Source: Deltaproteobacteria bacterium HGW-Deltaproteobacteria-4 (lineage in GTDB: Bacteria; Desulfobacterota; Desulfuromonadia; Desulfuromonadales; UBA2197). From it: a DNA stretch of 64,000 nucleotides. Where the stretch lies: contig PHAV01000011.1 in the NCBI GenBank assembly GCA_002841765.1, positions 92,798-156,797 on the forward strand, in the 5' to 3' direction. Positions 1 through 8,992 of this stretch are shown piece by piece. Both the position numbers and the translations under genes were made by a program. The first letter of the stretch is position 1, and the number at the start of each line of letters is the position of its first letter. The notes below the pieces were generated by a model, which did not search any database, was not told where the DNA came from, and saw only the letters and a list, made by a program, of their open reading frames with translations.

Positions 1-1
1 C

Positions 2-118
2 TGGCGTTACTTTGTCTTCGGTTTTGCCATGATCATCGCCATGATCCTGCGGCCGCGCGGCATCTTTCCGGCGAAGTTCGGCAAACTCCCCAAGTATCTT
101 TATGAGGAGCGGTCATGA
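2..118 (+). CDS. livM: LivM-like branched-chain amino acid ABC permease, C-terminal end only
   Basis: The window opens inside this gene. The 38 visible codons run from a hydrophobic stretch into a short basic tail carrying RPRGIFP, which matches the usual end of LivM permeases (family pattern RPxGLF). The TGA stop overlaps the ATG of the next gene (ATGA), the normal arrangement in liv operons. The protein would be an inner-membrane permease subunit working with LivH and a periplasmic binding protein that lie before the window. Identity rests on the tail motif and on the LivG/LivF pair that follows. Confidence 0.75.
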   Translation, partial: WRYFVFGFAMIIAMILRPRGIFPAKFGKLPKYLYEERS

Positions 119-891
119 GTGGCAGGCAGCTGATTCTTGAGAATGTCACCAAGCGCTTCGGCGGACTGGTCGCGGTCGACAATGTCAGTATGATTGTCGA
201 GGAGGGGCAGATCTATGGGGTGATCGGCCCGAACGGCGCCGGCAAGACCACGGTCTTCAACAATATCACCGGCATCTACAAACCCGAAGAGGGGCGGATC
301 CTGTGGCGGGGCACCGAGATCACCGGTCTGGCGCCGCACCGCATCGTCGCCCTCGGCATCGTCCGCACCTTCCAGACCATCCGTCTCTTTCCGCAGATGA
401 GCGTCGCCGAAAATATCATGGCCGGCCGCCATATCCGCAGCCGCCAGGGGATGTGGCACGGCATCATCCATACCCCTTTTTCGGCCCGGGACGAAAAGGC
501 CAACTGGCTCAAGACCCGGGAGATCATGGAGTTCTTCAACCTGAGCGCCGAGGCGGCGACCCCGGTCGGCGGTCTCCCCTACGGCGTGCAGCGCAAGGTG
601 GAGATGGCGCGGGCACTGGCGGCGGAACCTCAACTCCTCATTCTTGATGAACCGGCGGCGGGTTTGAATGACAGCGAAACCCTGGAACTGCAGGACACAA
701 TCCGGCGCATCCGGACCATGGGGGTGACGATCCTCCTCATCGAGCATGACATGGAGCTGGTGATGGCTCTCACCGATTATATGACGGTCCTCAACTTCGG
801 CGGGAAGATCGCGGAAGGGACCCCGACCGAGATTCAGCGCAATCCCGAGGTGATCGAAGCCTATCTGGGGAGTGAGGACGACGATGAGTGA
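115..891 (+). CDS. livG: LivG-like amino acid ABC transporter ATP-binding protein
   Basis: A 258-residue cytoplasmic ATPase that powers import of branched-chain or related amino acids. Walker A GPNGAGKT lies at residues 38-45. The signature region reads PYGVQRKVEMARAL, which is the LivG variant of the ABC signature, followed by Walker B LLILDEPAAG and the switch histidine in IEHDM. The length is typical for LivG. The start ATG overlaps the livM stop and the 3' end overlaps livF by 8 bases, so the genes are translationally coupled. The substrate is not readable from an ATPase; the downstream glycyl radical enzyme makes an imino or amino acid plausible. Confidence 0.92.
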   Translation: MSGRQLILENVTKRFGGLVAVDNVSMIVEEGQIYGVIGPNGAGKTTVFNNITGIYKPEEGRILWRGTEITGLAPHRIVALGIVRTFQTIRLFPQMSVAENIMAGRHIRSRQGMWHGIIHTPFSARDEKANWLKTREIMEFFNLSAEAATPVGGLPYGVQRKVEMARALAAEPQLLILDEPAAGLNDSETLELQDTIRRIRTMGVTILLIEHDMELVMALTDYMTVLNFGGKIAEGTPTEIQRNPEVIEAYLGSEDDDE

Positions 892-1600
892 CGTGCTGCT
901 CGAGATCAGAAATCTGGAAATCAATTACGACAGCATCGCCGCCATCAAGGGGATTTCCCTCGACGTACACAAGGGCGAAGTCGTCACTCTGCTCGGCGCC
1001 AACGGTGCCGGCAAGACGACGACGATGCGCGCCATCAGCCAACTGGTCAAGGCGAAGGCCGGGGAGATCCTCTTCAAAGGGCATGACCTCAACAACCTGC
1101 CGGCGCACAAGATTGTCTCCCTCGGCATCAGCCATTCGCCGGAAGGGCGCAAGGTCTTCGGTATCCTCACTGTCGAGGAGAATCTCCTGCTCGGCGCTTA
1201 TACACAGAAGCGTGTCGATGCCAAGACCCAGGAATGGATCTACGAACTCTTTCCTCGCTTGAAGGAACGGCGCAAGCAGCTCGCCGGCACCCTTTCCGGC
1301 GGTGAACAGCAGATGCTCGCCATCGGCCGGGCGCTGATGAGCAAGCCGGAACTCCTCCTCCTCGACGAGCCGAGTCTCGGCATCGCCCCGATCCTGGTCA
1401 AGGCGATCTTCAAGCAGATCCGCGAGATCGCCGATGCCGGCGTCACCGTCCTTCTCGTCGAGCAGAACGCCAAGGCCGCCCTCAAACTCGCCGATCGTGG
1501 TTATGTCCTCGAAGTCGGCAAGATCGTCATGAGTGGTCCGGCGGCAGAGTTACTGGCGTCGGAAAAGATTCAGGAAGCGTACCTGGGAAAGCACAAGTAA
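884..1600 (+). CDS. livF: LivF-like amino acid ABC transporter ATP-binding protein
   Basis: Second ATPase of the Liv transporter, 238 residues from the ATG at 884. A GTG at 872 would add four residues, but the ATG has GAGTGAGG just upstream and is preferred. Walker A GANGAGKT, signature LSGGEQQMLAIGRALM and Walker B LLLLDEPSLGIAP are all intact; the last is characteristic of LivF. LivF normally pairs with LivG as a heterodimer under the two permeases. It ends 15 bases before the Usp gene, so one transcript may continue through it. Confidence 0.93.
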   Translation: MSDVLLEIRNLEINYDSIAAIKGISLDVHKGEVVTLLGANGAGKTTTMRAISQLVKAKAGEILFKGHDLNNLPAHKIVSLGISHSPEGRKVFGILTVEENLLLGAYTQKRVDAKTQEWIYELFPRLKERRKQLAGTLSGGEQQMLAIGRALMSKPELLLLDEPSLGIAPILVKAIFKQIREIADAGVTVLLVEQNAKAALKLADRGYVLEVGKIVMSGPAAELLASEKIQEAYLGKHK

Positions 1601-1615
1601 GGCAGGGAGAAGATC

Positions 1616-2422
1616 ATGGCTATCAAGGATATCCTCGTCCACATCGATGAACGCGAGTGCAGCGCCGCCCGCCTTGACCTCGCAATCCGTCTCGCCCAGG
1701 AGCACAATGCCCATCTTGCCGGCATCTTTGTCGAGCATCACTCCTTCTTCCCCTTCTGCGTCTCGACCACGGCCGATGCGCCGCTGGCGGCGCGCGAGCT
1801 CTTCGAAGCGGCGACAGCCAACGCCGGTCTCTCGACCGAGTGGATTCACGTCCCGGCCACCTCCGGTCTCGCTATCGCCGAGGCGGTTATCATTCATGCC
1901 TATTATCGCGATCTGCTGGTGATCGGTCAGCTTGACTACGAAGATCGCTGTTCCCTTCCCGACGATTTCCCCGACCGGGTGATTCTCGGTTGCGGCCGCC
2001 CGGTCCTGGTCGTCCCTTATGTCGGGGATTTTTCCGTTATCGGCCGGCGGATCATGGTCGCCTGGCGCAGCGGCCCGGAGTCGGCGCGCTCGATCAACGA
2101 TGCCCTGCCTTTACTGCATCGGGCCGAAGCGGTGGCCGCAGTCTCCGCCCCGACGGGGCGCGGTGACGATCACATCCAGCCCCTCAGCGGCAACCTTGCC
2201 GAGCACCTGCTGCGGCACGGCATCAACGCCGAGAGTGGAACCCTCTATCCTGACGCTATCGGCGTCGGTGACCAGATTCTCAACTATGCCAGCGATCACG
2301 GTGCCGACCTCATCGTTCTCGGTGTCTATTCGCAGAGCCGTCGCGGCGGGCAGCTCTCCCTCGGTGAAGTCGGCCGCCATCTCCTGCGCTGCATGACCGT
2401 CCCGACCCTGCTGTCGCACTGA
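1616..2422 (+). CDS. Universal stress protein, tandem-domain type
   Basis: A 268-residue soluble protein that begins with the Usp core MAIKDILVHID and ends with a second Usp-like segment DLIVLGVYSQSRRGG, followed by the usual end of the fold (LLRCMTVPTLLSH). The length fits two fused Usp domains. The GSxG-type ATP-binding loop is not canonical in either half, so nucleotide binding is uncertain. GGGAG precedes the ATG by about 8 bases. It sits between the Liv ATPases and the glycyl radical enzyme. Usp proteins often accompany anaerobic metabolism genes, but no specific role can be read here. Confidence 0.85.
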   Translation: MAIKDILVHIDERECSAARLDLAIRLAQEHNAHLAGIFVEHHSFFPFCVSTTADAPLAARELFEAATANAGLSTEWIHVPATSGLAIAEAVIIHAYYRDLLVIGQLDYEDRCSLPDDFPDRVILGCGRPVLVVPYVGDFSVIGRRIMVAWRSGPESARSINDALPLLHRAEAVAAVSAPTGRGDDHIQPLSGNLAEHLLRHGINAESGTLYPDAIGVGDQILNYASDHGADLIVLGVYSQSRRGGQLSLGEVGRHLLRCMTVPTLLSH

Positions 2423-2458
2423 GGTAAAATTTTCCTGCCAAAAGGGGATGGATAGCCC

Positions 2459-4855
2459 ATGAATCACACCACCGCTTCGTCAGCACTGCCGGGGATGAAT
2501 CCGCGCATCCAGCGCCTGCGCCAGCTCAGTGTCACGACGGAACCGAGCCTCTCTATCGAGCGCGCTCTGCACGAAACCGCTTTCTACCGGGAGAACTATG
2601 GCAAGGATTCGATCCCGGTGCTGCGCGCCCGTAATTTTTTTGACCACTGCGAGAAGAAGACCCTTTATCTCGGCGCTGACGAACTGATCGTCGGCGAACG
2701 CGGCCCGGCTCCCAAGGCGGTGCCGACCTTCCCTGAGCTGACCTGCCACAGCGTCGAGGACTTCCGCGTCCTCAACAGCCGCGAGCAGCAACGCTACACC
2801 ATCGCCGAAGCCGATATCGCCACCTATGCACGGGAAGTCATCCCCTACTGGCAGGGACGGACAATCCGCGAACGGATCTTCAGCCATGTGCCGGCGGAGT
2901 GGCGCGCTGCTTACGAGGCCGGCCTCTTTACCGAGTTTATGGAGCAGCGGGCGCCGGGGCACACCGCCCTCGACGGCAAGATCTACCGAAAGGGGATGCT
3001 CGATTTCAAGGCGGAGATCGCTGCGCAGATTGCCGACCTCGATTACCTGAACGATCCGGAAGCGACCGACCGCTTCGAGGAGCTCAAGGCGATGGAGATC
3101 TCCTGCGACGCGGTCATCCTCTTTGCCGGGCGCCACGCCGACCTCGCCGAATCTCTGGCGGCAGAAGAGAAGAACCCGCAACGCGCCGCTGAACTCCGCA
3201 AGATTGCCGCAGTCTGTCGCCGCGTCCCGGCGCATGCGCCGCAGACCTTCCACGAAGCGATCCAGATGTACTGGTTCGTCCATCTCGGCACCATCACTGA
3301 ACTTAATGGCTGGGACGCCATGAATCCCGGTCATTTCGATCAGCACCTCGCCCCCTTCTACCAGCGGGAGATCGCTGCCGGGAGCTTGACTCGCGAAGCC
3401 GCCAAAGAGCTCCTGTGCTGCTTCTGGATCAAGGTCAACAACCACCCCGCCCCCCCCAAGGTCGGCATCACCGCCCGCGAAAGCGGCACCTACAACGACT
3501 TCACCAACATCAATATCGGCGGCGTCACCGCCGACGGCCGGGACGGGGTCAGCGACGTTTCCTACCTGATGCTCGAAGTCATCGAAGAGCTGCACATCCT
3601 TCAGCCGGGGAGTTCCGTCCATATCAGCGCCAGGACTCCCGACCGTTTTCTCCATGCCGCCTGTCGGGTGATCCGCCAGGGGCACGGTTACCCGTCGATC
3701 TTTAATCCCGATGTCTACATTGTCGAGCTGCTGCGCCAGGGGAAGGATCTGCGTGATGCGCGCGAAGGGGGGTGCAGCGGCTGCATCGAGGTCGGTGCCT
3801 TCGGTAAGGAGGCCTACGTCCTGACCGGCTACCTCAGTGTGCCGAAGATCCTGGAAATTACCCTCAACAACGGTATCGATCCGGTCTCCGGCCAAAGGGC
3901 CGGGATCGCCAGCGGTGACCCGCTGACCTTTGCCAGCTACGACGATCTTTACGCTGCTTTCCTGCGTCAACTCCACTTCATCGTCGACACCAAGGTGCGG
4001 GTCAGCAACTATATCGACCGCATGTTCGCCAAATATGCCCCGGCCCCCTTCCTCTCGGTCGTCATTGACGACTGCATCCGCAAGGGCAAGGATTACTACG
4101 ACGGCGGGCCGCGCTACAACACCAACTATATCCAGTGCACCGGCCTCGCGACAATCACCGACAGTCTGGCCGCTCTCAAGAAGCACGTCTTTGAGGCGCA
4201 GACCTTCTCCCTGCAGCGTCTGCTTAGTGCCGTGGCCAGCAACTTCGCCAACGAAGAGTTTCTGCGGCAGACGCTGGTCAACAAGACCCCCTGCTTCGGC
4301 AACGACGACGATTATGCCGACGCCATCGCCGTGCAGGTCTACAACGATCTTCTCGCTGCCATCGACGGCCAGCCGAACGTCAAGGGGGAGAGTTTTCATC
4401 TCAATATGCTTTCGACCACCTGCCACATCTACTTCGGCAAGATGCTGGGGGCCACTCCCAACGGTCGTTTCGCCGGCAAGTCGATTTCGGATGGCACCTC
4501 GCCGTCGCACGGCGCCGACACCCACGGCCCGACGGCGGTGATCCGCTCCCTGACCAAGCTCGATCAGACCCTGTCCGGCGGGACTCTCCTCAATCAGCGC
4601 TTTTTGCCGGACCTGCTCAAGCGCGACGAAGACATCGTCCGGCTCGGCCAATTGGTGCGCAGCTACTTTACCCTTGGCGGCCACCATATCCAGTTCAACA
4701 TCGTCGATACCGCTACCCTCAAGGCGGCGCAGGAGACACCGGAAGACTATAAGGATCTGCTGGTACGCATGGCCGGTTACAGTGACTATTTCAACGACAT
4801 GAACGCCGATCTGCAGCAGGAAGTGATCGAGCGCACTGAAAACGAATCGTTCTGA
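2459..4855 (+). CDS. Glycyl radical enzyme, probable trans-4-hydroxy-L-proline dehydratase
   Basis: A 798-residue pyruvate-formate-lyase-family enzyme. The catalytic centre is C442-I-E444 in GGCSGCIEVG, the Cys-x-Glu pattern of dehydratase and lyase GREs, not the CC pair of PFL. The glycyl loop RMAGYSDYF places the radical on G773, 26 residues from the C-terminus. From memory of the Clostridioides difficile hydroxyproline dehydratase, long stretches correspond (SIERA, IPVLRA, EFMEQRAPGHT, DDDYAD, TTCHIYFG, GGTLLNQRF). The substrate-contacting positions I recall (F, H, D, S, D, F, Y and T) are all retained. The activase follows after 2 bases. The usual pyrroline-5-carboxylate reductase partner is not in the window, so the substrate remains an inference. 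Confidence 0.82.
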   Translation: MNHTTASSALPGMNPRIQRLRQLSVTTEPSLSIERALHETAFYRENYGKDSIPVLRARNFFDHCEKKTLYLGADELIVGERGPAPKAVPTFPELTCHSVEDFRVLNSREQQRYTIAEADIATYAREVIPYWQGRTIRERIFSHVPAEWRAAYEAGLFTEFMEQRAPGHTALDGKIYRKGMLDFKAEIAAQIADLDYLNDPEATDRFEELKAMEISCDAVILFAGRHADLAESLAAEEKNPQRAAELRKIAAVCRRVPAHAPQTFHEAIQMYWFVHLGTITELNGWDAMNPGHFDQHLAPFYQREIAAGSLTREAAKELLCCFWIKVNNHPAPPKVGITARESGTYNDFTNINIGGVTADGRDGVSDVSYLMLEVIEELHILQPGSSVHISARTPDRFLHAACRVIRQGHGYPSIFNPDVYIVELLRQGKDLRDAREGGCSGCIEVGAFGKEAYVLTGYLSVPKILEITLNNGIDPVSGQRAGIASGDPLTFASYDDLYAAFLRQLHFIVDTKVRVSNYIDRMFAKYAPAPFLSVVIDDCIRKGKDYYDGGPRYNTNYIQCTGLATITDSLAALKKHVFEAQTFSLQRLLSAVASNFANEEFLRQTLVNKTPCFGNDDDYADAIAVQVYNDLLAAIDGQPNVKGESFHLNMLSTTCHIYFGKMLGATPNGRFAGKSISDGTSPSHGADTHGPTAVIRSLTKLDQTLSGGTLLNQRFLPDLLKRDEDIVRLGQLVRSYFTLGGHHIQFNIVDTATLKAAQETPEDYKDLLVRMAGYSDYFNDMNADLQQEVIERTENESF

Positions 4856-4857
4856 GG

Positions 4858-5766
4858 ATGGAATCGGGGCTGATCTTCGATATCAAGCGCTACTGTATCA
4901 ACGACGGTCCGGGGATTCGTGCGACGATCTTCTTCAAAGGCTGCCCGCTCCACTGTCGCTGGTGTCACAACCCCGAGAGCATTGCTCCGCAGATCCAGAA
5001 GCTTCATGCCGCTGCCCGGTGCATCAGTTGCGACGTGTGTGTCAAGGGCTGTCCGGGTGGAGCCTGTGTCCTGAGCAGCGGGGGGATAGTCACTGACCCG
5101 GCGCTCTGCACCCTCTGCGGTCGCTGCGCCGCGGCCTGCCCGACCCTGGCGACACAGCTGTCGGGGCGGTCCTACCGCGTTGCCGAGCTCCTTGCCCTCC
5201 TCGAAAAGGAGCGCCACCTCTTTGACTCTTCCGGCGGCGGCGTCACTTGTTCCGGCGGCGAACCGCTGCTGCAGGCCCCCTTTTTGCGGGGGTTTCTTCG
5301 CGCCTGCGGCCGGCAGCAGATTCATCGCGCCGTCGATACCAGCGGCCTCGCCCCCTGGGAGGTCGTCGAAACGATCGCCGCTCACACCGACCTCTTTCTT
5401 TACGACCTGAAACTGATCAACTGCGAACGGCACCGCCGCTACACCGGCGTCGACAACACTCTGATCCTTGCCAACCTGCAACAGTTGGCGGTCATCGGCG
5501 CAGCAGTGCAGATCCGCCTCCCCCTCATCGGCGGCGTCAATCTTGACGACGACAACATCGAGGCGACCGCGCGTTTTGTCGCCGGACTGGCGGGAGAGAA
5601 GAAGGAAGTCAACCTCCTCCCTTTCCACGACGTGGCGCGGGGCAAGGATCTGAAGCTCGGTCAGGAACGCGACCTGACCGGGATGTACACGCCGACGACC
5701 GCCGACCTTGAAGGGGTGATCGCTATCTTTGCCGCCCACGGCCTGACCGCAACATTCGGGGGGTAG
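4858..5766 (+). CDS. Glycyl radical enzyme activase (radical SAM)
   Basis: A 302-residue activating enzyme that installs the glycyl radical on its partner. The radical-SAM cluster motif C29-x3-C33-x2-C36 sits in GCPLHCRWC. It is followed by an inserted ferredoxin-like domain with two four-cysteine sets (CISCDVCVKGCPGGAC and CTLCGRCAAACP). This is the layout of activases for dehydratase-type GREs; the PFL activase lacks the inserted domain. TCSGGEP gives the SAM-binding GGE. The 2-base gap to the GRE means obligate co-expression. The enzyme should be oxygen sensitive and cytoplasmic. Confidence 0.93.
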   Translation: MESGLIFDIKRYCINDGPGIRATIFFKGCPLHCRWCHNPESIAPQIQKLHAAARCISCDVCVKGCPGGACVLSSGGIVTDPALCTLCGRCAAACPTLATQLSGRSYRVAELLALLEKERHLFDSSGGGVTCSGGEPLLQAPFLRGFLRACGRQQIHRAVDTSGLAPWEVVETIAAHTDLFLYDLKLINCERHRRYTGVDNTLILANLQQLAVIGAAVQIRLPLIGGVNLDDDNIEATARFVAGLAGEKKEVNLLPFHDVARGKDLKLGQERDLTGMYTPTTADLEGVIAIFAAHGLTATFGG

Positions 5767-5820
5767 GAGCAGCGCCCTTGTCGCCGTCGCCCACTTTTTC
5801 CTGCAGCGAGTTCTTCTGAC

Positions 5821-7149
5821 ATGAACCCCATTGCGCCGGATTTGACCTTCCGCACCATTGCCCGCTTCTGGTATCCGCTCGCCGGCGCCTGGCTGCTGAT
5901 GGCAGCGGAGGGACCGCTGATCGCGGCGATCATTGCCCGCATGGGCAATCCAGCTATCGATCTCGCCGCCTACGGGATCGCCTACGCGCTGGCTTTGGTC
6001 ACAGAAGCGCCGATCCTGATGCTGATGAGCGCTTCGACCTCGCTGGTACGCGAAGGGGGGAGCTATCGCCAGTTGCGCAACTTCTCCCTCCTCCTTTGCT
6101 TCGGGGTCACTGCCCTGTTGCTGCTGCTGTGTCTCCCCCCGGTCTTCGACCGTCTGGCCCTCGGGCTGATCGGCCTGACTCCGGAGGTAGCGCAGCGGGC
6201 GCATGGTGCTCTCCTTCTCCTGCTCCCCTGGCCGGCGGCCATCGGCATGCGGCGTTTCTGGCACGGGATTCTTATTCGCAACGGCCAGACCCGCCGCGTC
6301 GTCATCGGTACCGCCCTGCGTTTTGCCAGTATGGCCGGCAGCGCCCTCCTCCTCTTTCACTTTTCGCCTTTTGACGGTGCCCGGATCGGCACTGCCGCTC
6401 TCTCCCTCGGGGTCGTGACCGAGGCGCTGGCGATCCGCTGCCTCGCCGCCACGGCGATCTCCAAGGTCTGTGCCTGCAGCGAGCCCCATCCGCACGGCAC
6501 CATGAACTTTCGGGCCTTGAGTGCTTATTATTTTCCGCTGGCGATGACCCCGGTCCTCGCGCTGAGCGTGCAGCCGCTGATCACCTTCTTCTTGTGCCGC
6601 GCGCTCTTTCCCGTCGAGTCGCTGGCAGTGACGCCGGTGGTCAACTCGTTGACCTTTGTCTTTCGGGCTATCGGTCTTTCTTATCAGGAGGTAGCGCTGG
6701 CATTGATGGGGGAGCGTTTCAGCAACTACCGCAAGTTGCGGGATTTTGGCTGGATGCTCGGGGTCGGCGCGACCCTGCCCCTGCTGCTCATCGCCTTTAC
6801 CCCGCTTTCGACCCTGTGGCTGGAAGAGGTCGCCGGTCTGCCGCCGGCTCTGGCTGCCTTTGCCGTGGCGCCTCTCTGTATTCAGGCCATCCTGCCGGCC
6901 CTGACGATGATTCAGGCGTTGCAGCGTACCGTCCTCCTGGAAGCGCGGGTGACGACGCCGATCTCGGTGGCAACCGCTCTGGAGGTCGCGGGGATCTTTT
7001 CCCTCCTATTCCTCCTGGTGCGCTTCGCCCCTTTCTCCGGGGCTGTCGCCGCCGGCATCGCTTTGGTCTGTGGACGGCTCTTCGGGATCTCCCTGCTGCT
7101 CCGGCCGCAGCGGCTTGTTTTGCAAGAACATCAGGGAAGGGTGAAATGA
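5821..7149 (+). CDS. MATE/ANK-like polytopic membrane transporter
   Basis: A 442-residue protein with about twelve hydrophobic segments. The N-terminal FWYPLAGAWLLMAAEGP and the LAAYGIAYALALVTEAP segment recall the MOP superfamily (MATE and ANK-like) pattern of two six-helix halves. No substrate-specific residue can be named. It follows the activase by 54 bases with only a weak ribosome site, and its stop overlaps the start of the next transporter. It may export a product of the GRE pathway or be an unrelated efflux pump; the sequence does not decide. Confidence 0.65.
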   Translation: MNPIAPDLTFRTIARFWYPLAGAWLLMAAEGPLIAAIIARMGNPAIDLAAYGIAYALALVTEAPILMLMSASTSLVREGGSYRQLRNFSLLLCFGVTALLLLLCLPPVFDRLALGLIGLTPEVAQRAHGALLLLLPWPAAIGMRRFWHGILIRNGQTRRVVIGTALRFASMAGSALLLFHFSPFDGARIGTAALSLGVVTEALAIRCLAATAISKVCACSEPHPHGTMNFRALSAYYFPLAMTPVLALSVQPLITFFLCRALFPVESLAVTPVVNSLTFVFRAIGLSYQEVALALMGERFSNYRKLRDFGWMLGVGATLPLLLIAFTPLSTLWLEEVAGLPPALAAFAVAPLCIQAILPALTMIQALQRTVLLEARVTTPISVATALEVAGIFSLLFLLVRFAPFSGAVAAGIALVCGRLFGISLLLRPQRLVLQEHQGRVK

Positions 7150-8042
7150 TGGATACGAAGAGTGGTAATCGTGCCTGGATGATTCTGGCGGCGGGGGTTT
7201 TGTGGGGAACGACCGGCACCGCCCAGGCCCTGGCCCCGGCCGGGGCGCAGCCCCTCACCGTCGGCGCGCTGCGGCTGGCAATCGGCGGGCTCACCCTTTT
7301 GGCCCTTGCTCTGGGCCGGCGGGCCTTTGCCGGCAGCGGCAAATGGCCGCTGCGTTCGACCGTGGCGGCGGCGGTCTTTACCGCCCTTTATCAGCTGACC
7401 TTCTTTGCCGCGGTTGCCAAGACCGGCGTCGCGGTCGGCACCATTGTCGGCATCGGCAGTGCTCCGGTCGCGGCGGGAATCCTCGGTCGACTGCTGCACA
7501 ACGAGGTCCTGTCGCGGCGCTGGCTGGTGGCCACGGCTTTGGCGATCGGCGGTTGTACTTTGCTCGCTCTCAGCAGCGGCGGTGAGGTGCAGATCGATCC
7601 TCTCGGTATTGCTCTGGCCCTTGGAGCCGGCGCTTCCTACGCAGCGTATACTCTGGCGGTGAAGAATCTCCTCCCCGGTCGCTCGCCGGATGCGGTGATC
7701 GCGGTCGTCTTCTGCCTCGGCGCCCTCCTCCTCTCCCCCTTCCTGTTCACCGGTGAACTTGCCTGGCTGCTGCAACCGCGCGGCCTGGCGGTAGCCCTCC
7801 ACCTCGGTGTCATCGCCACCGCCCTGTCCTACTGGTTCTTTGCCCGCGGCCTGCTGGCGGTGCCGGTCTCGACCGCCGTCACCCTGTCGCTGGCCGAACC
7901 CCTGACCGCCGCTCTTCTCGGGGTCACCCTCCTGCACGAAGCGCTGACACCGATCGCTTTGGCCGGGATCGTACTGATCTTCAGCGGCCTCGTCGTTTTG
8001 GCGTGGAGCGGGCGCCGTGAAAGAGCGCATGGAACGGCATAA
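7146..8042 (+). CDS. EamA-family (DMT) transporter
   Basis: A roughly 298-residue inner-membrane protein with ten predicted helices in two EamA repeats; the second repeat opens near GIALALGAGASYAAYTL. Two adjacent ATGs (7146 and 7149) overlap the stop of the upstream transporter; AGGGAAGG at 7133-7140 serves either. An open frame continues upstream to 6594, but that part lies antiparallel in phase to the MATE-like gene and lacks membrane character, so it is not counted. EamA proteins move amino acids, purines or other small metabolites. The substrate is unknown. Confidence 0.85.
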   Translation: MMDTKSGNRAWMILAAGVLWGTTGTAQALAPAGAQPLTVGALRLAIGGLTLLALALGRRAFAGSGKWPLRSTVAAAVFTALYQLTFFAAVAKTGVAVGTIVGIGSAPVAAGILGRLLHNEVLSRRWLVATALAIGGCTLLALSSGGEVQIDPLGIALALGAGASYAAYTLAVKNLLPGRSPDAVIAVVFCLGALLLSPFLFTGELAWLLQPRGLAVALHLGVIATALSYWFFARGLLAVPVSTAVTLSLAEPLTAALLGVTLLHEALTPIALAGIVLIFSGLVVLAWSGRRERAHGTA

Positions 8043-8910
8043 ACAGGGATTGCTGCTGGCGCTGGCGAGCGTCCTGATCTGGTCGACGGTGGCGACAGCT
8101 TTCAAACTCTCCCTCCGCTACCTGCCGCCGCCGCATCTTCTCCTTTACGCCTCGGTGGTCTCGACGCTCATCCTCGGGGGAATTCTGCTGTTCCAGGGGA
8201 AGTTGGCCACCCTGCGTGCCACACCCCTTCGCGAGCTGCGCTTCTCCCTCCTTCTCGGCGGGCTCAACCCCTGCCTTTACTATCTCATCCTTTTTCGCGC
8301 CTTTGAACTCCTCCCCGCGCAGGAAGCGCAGCCCCTCAACTATACCTGGGCGATCACTCTCACCCTTTTGTCGATTCCGATCCTCAAGCAGCGGCCGACC
8401 GCCGGAGAGCTGGTCGCCATTCTGATCGGCTATGCCGGTGTGGTGGTCATCGCCACCCGTGGCGACCTTGCCGGCCTGCACTTCTCCAGTCCGATCGGCG
8501 TCGCCCTCGCCCTTGGCAGCACAGTGATCTGGTCCCTTTACTGGCTCTACAGCGCCCGCGACCAGCGCGATCCGGTGGTGGCGCTCTTTCTCAACTTCCT
8601 TTGCGGCAGCGCTCTGGTCCTTTTTTACTGCCTGCTCTTCGCGCCGCTGACGCTGCCGCCCCTCGCCGGTCTCCTCGGCGCTCTCTACATCGGCACCTTT
8701 GAGATGGGGATCACCTACGTCCTCTGGCTGGCGGCCCTGCAGCGCGCCCGGAGCGCGGCGCAGATCAGCAACCTCATCTTCCTGTCTCCTTTCCTGTCGC
8801 TGCTCTTCATCCATTTCCTCGTCGGCGAGGAGATCTACCCCTCCACTTATGCCGGTCTGGGGCTGATTGTCGCCGGACTGCTGTTGCGCAACTGCCGCTG
8901 GCGACGCTGA
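8017..8910 (+). CDS. EamA-family (DMT) transporter, second copy
   Basis: A 297-residue ten-helix protein, with an EamA repeat in each half (LASVLIWSTVATAFK near the N-terminus; GSTVIWSLYWLYSA in the middle). The GTG at 8017 has GGAGCGGG six bases upstream; an ATG at 8029 (MERHKQG) is an alternative. It overlaps the preceding EamA gene by 26 or 14 bases. The two copies are not close duplicates: motif spacing and the length of the linker differ. Tandem DMT genes often act on related substrates, or as a heteromeric pair, but that is inference. Confidence 0.85.
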   Translation: MKERMERHKQGLLLALASVLIWSTVATAFKLSLRYLPPPHLLLYASVVSTLILGGILLFQGKLATLRATPLRELRFSLLLGGLNPCLYYLILFRAFELLPAQEAQPLNYTWAITLTLLSIPILKQRPTAGELVAILIGYAGVVVIATRGDLAGLHFSSPIGVALALGSTVIWSLYWLYSARDQRDPVVALFLNFLCGSALVLFYCLLFAPLTLPPLAGLLGALYIGTFEMGITYVLWLAALQRARSAAQISNLIFLSPFLSLLFIHFLVGEEIYPSTYAGLGLIVAGLLLRNCRWRR

Positions 8911-8992
8911 GCTGGCGTTGCCTTTTTATCGCCTGCGTGCTAAAAAAAATTCATGAAGGCGCAGGAAATTTCATCAGGAAAGGGCAGGGACA

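Noticed and set aside
2480..4687. 735-codon open frame antisense to the glycyl radical enzyme
   Set aside because: Fully opposite a gene with intact catalytic motifs; composition is an echo of GC-rich third positions. No ribosome site or recognisable domain.
6594..7145. 184-codon upstream extension of the first EamA gene
   Set aside because: Lies out of frame within the MATE-like gene, is not hydrophobic, and the coupled ATG at 7146/7149 has a good ribosome site.
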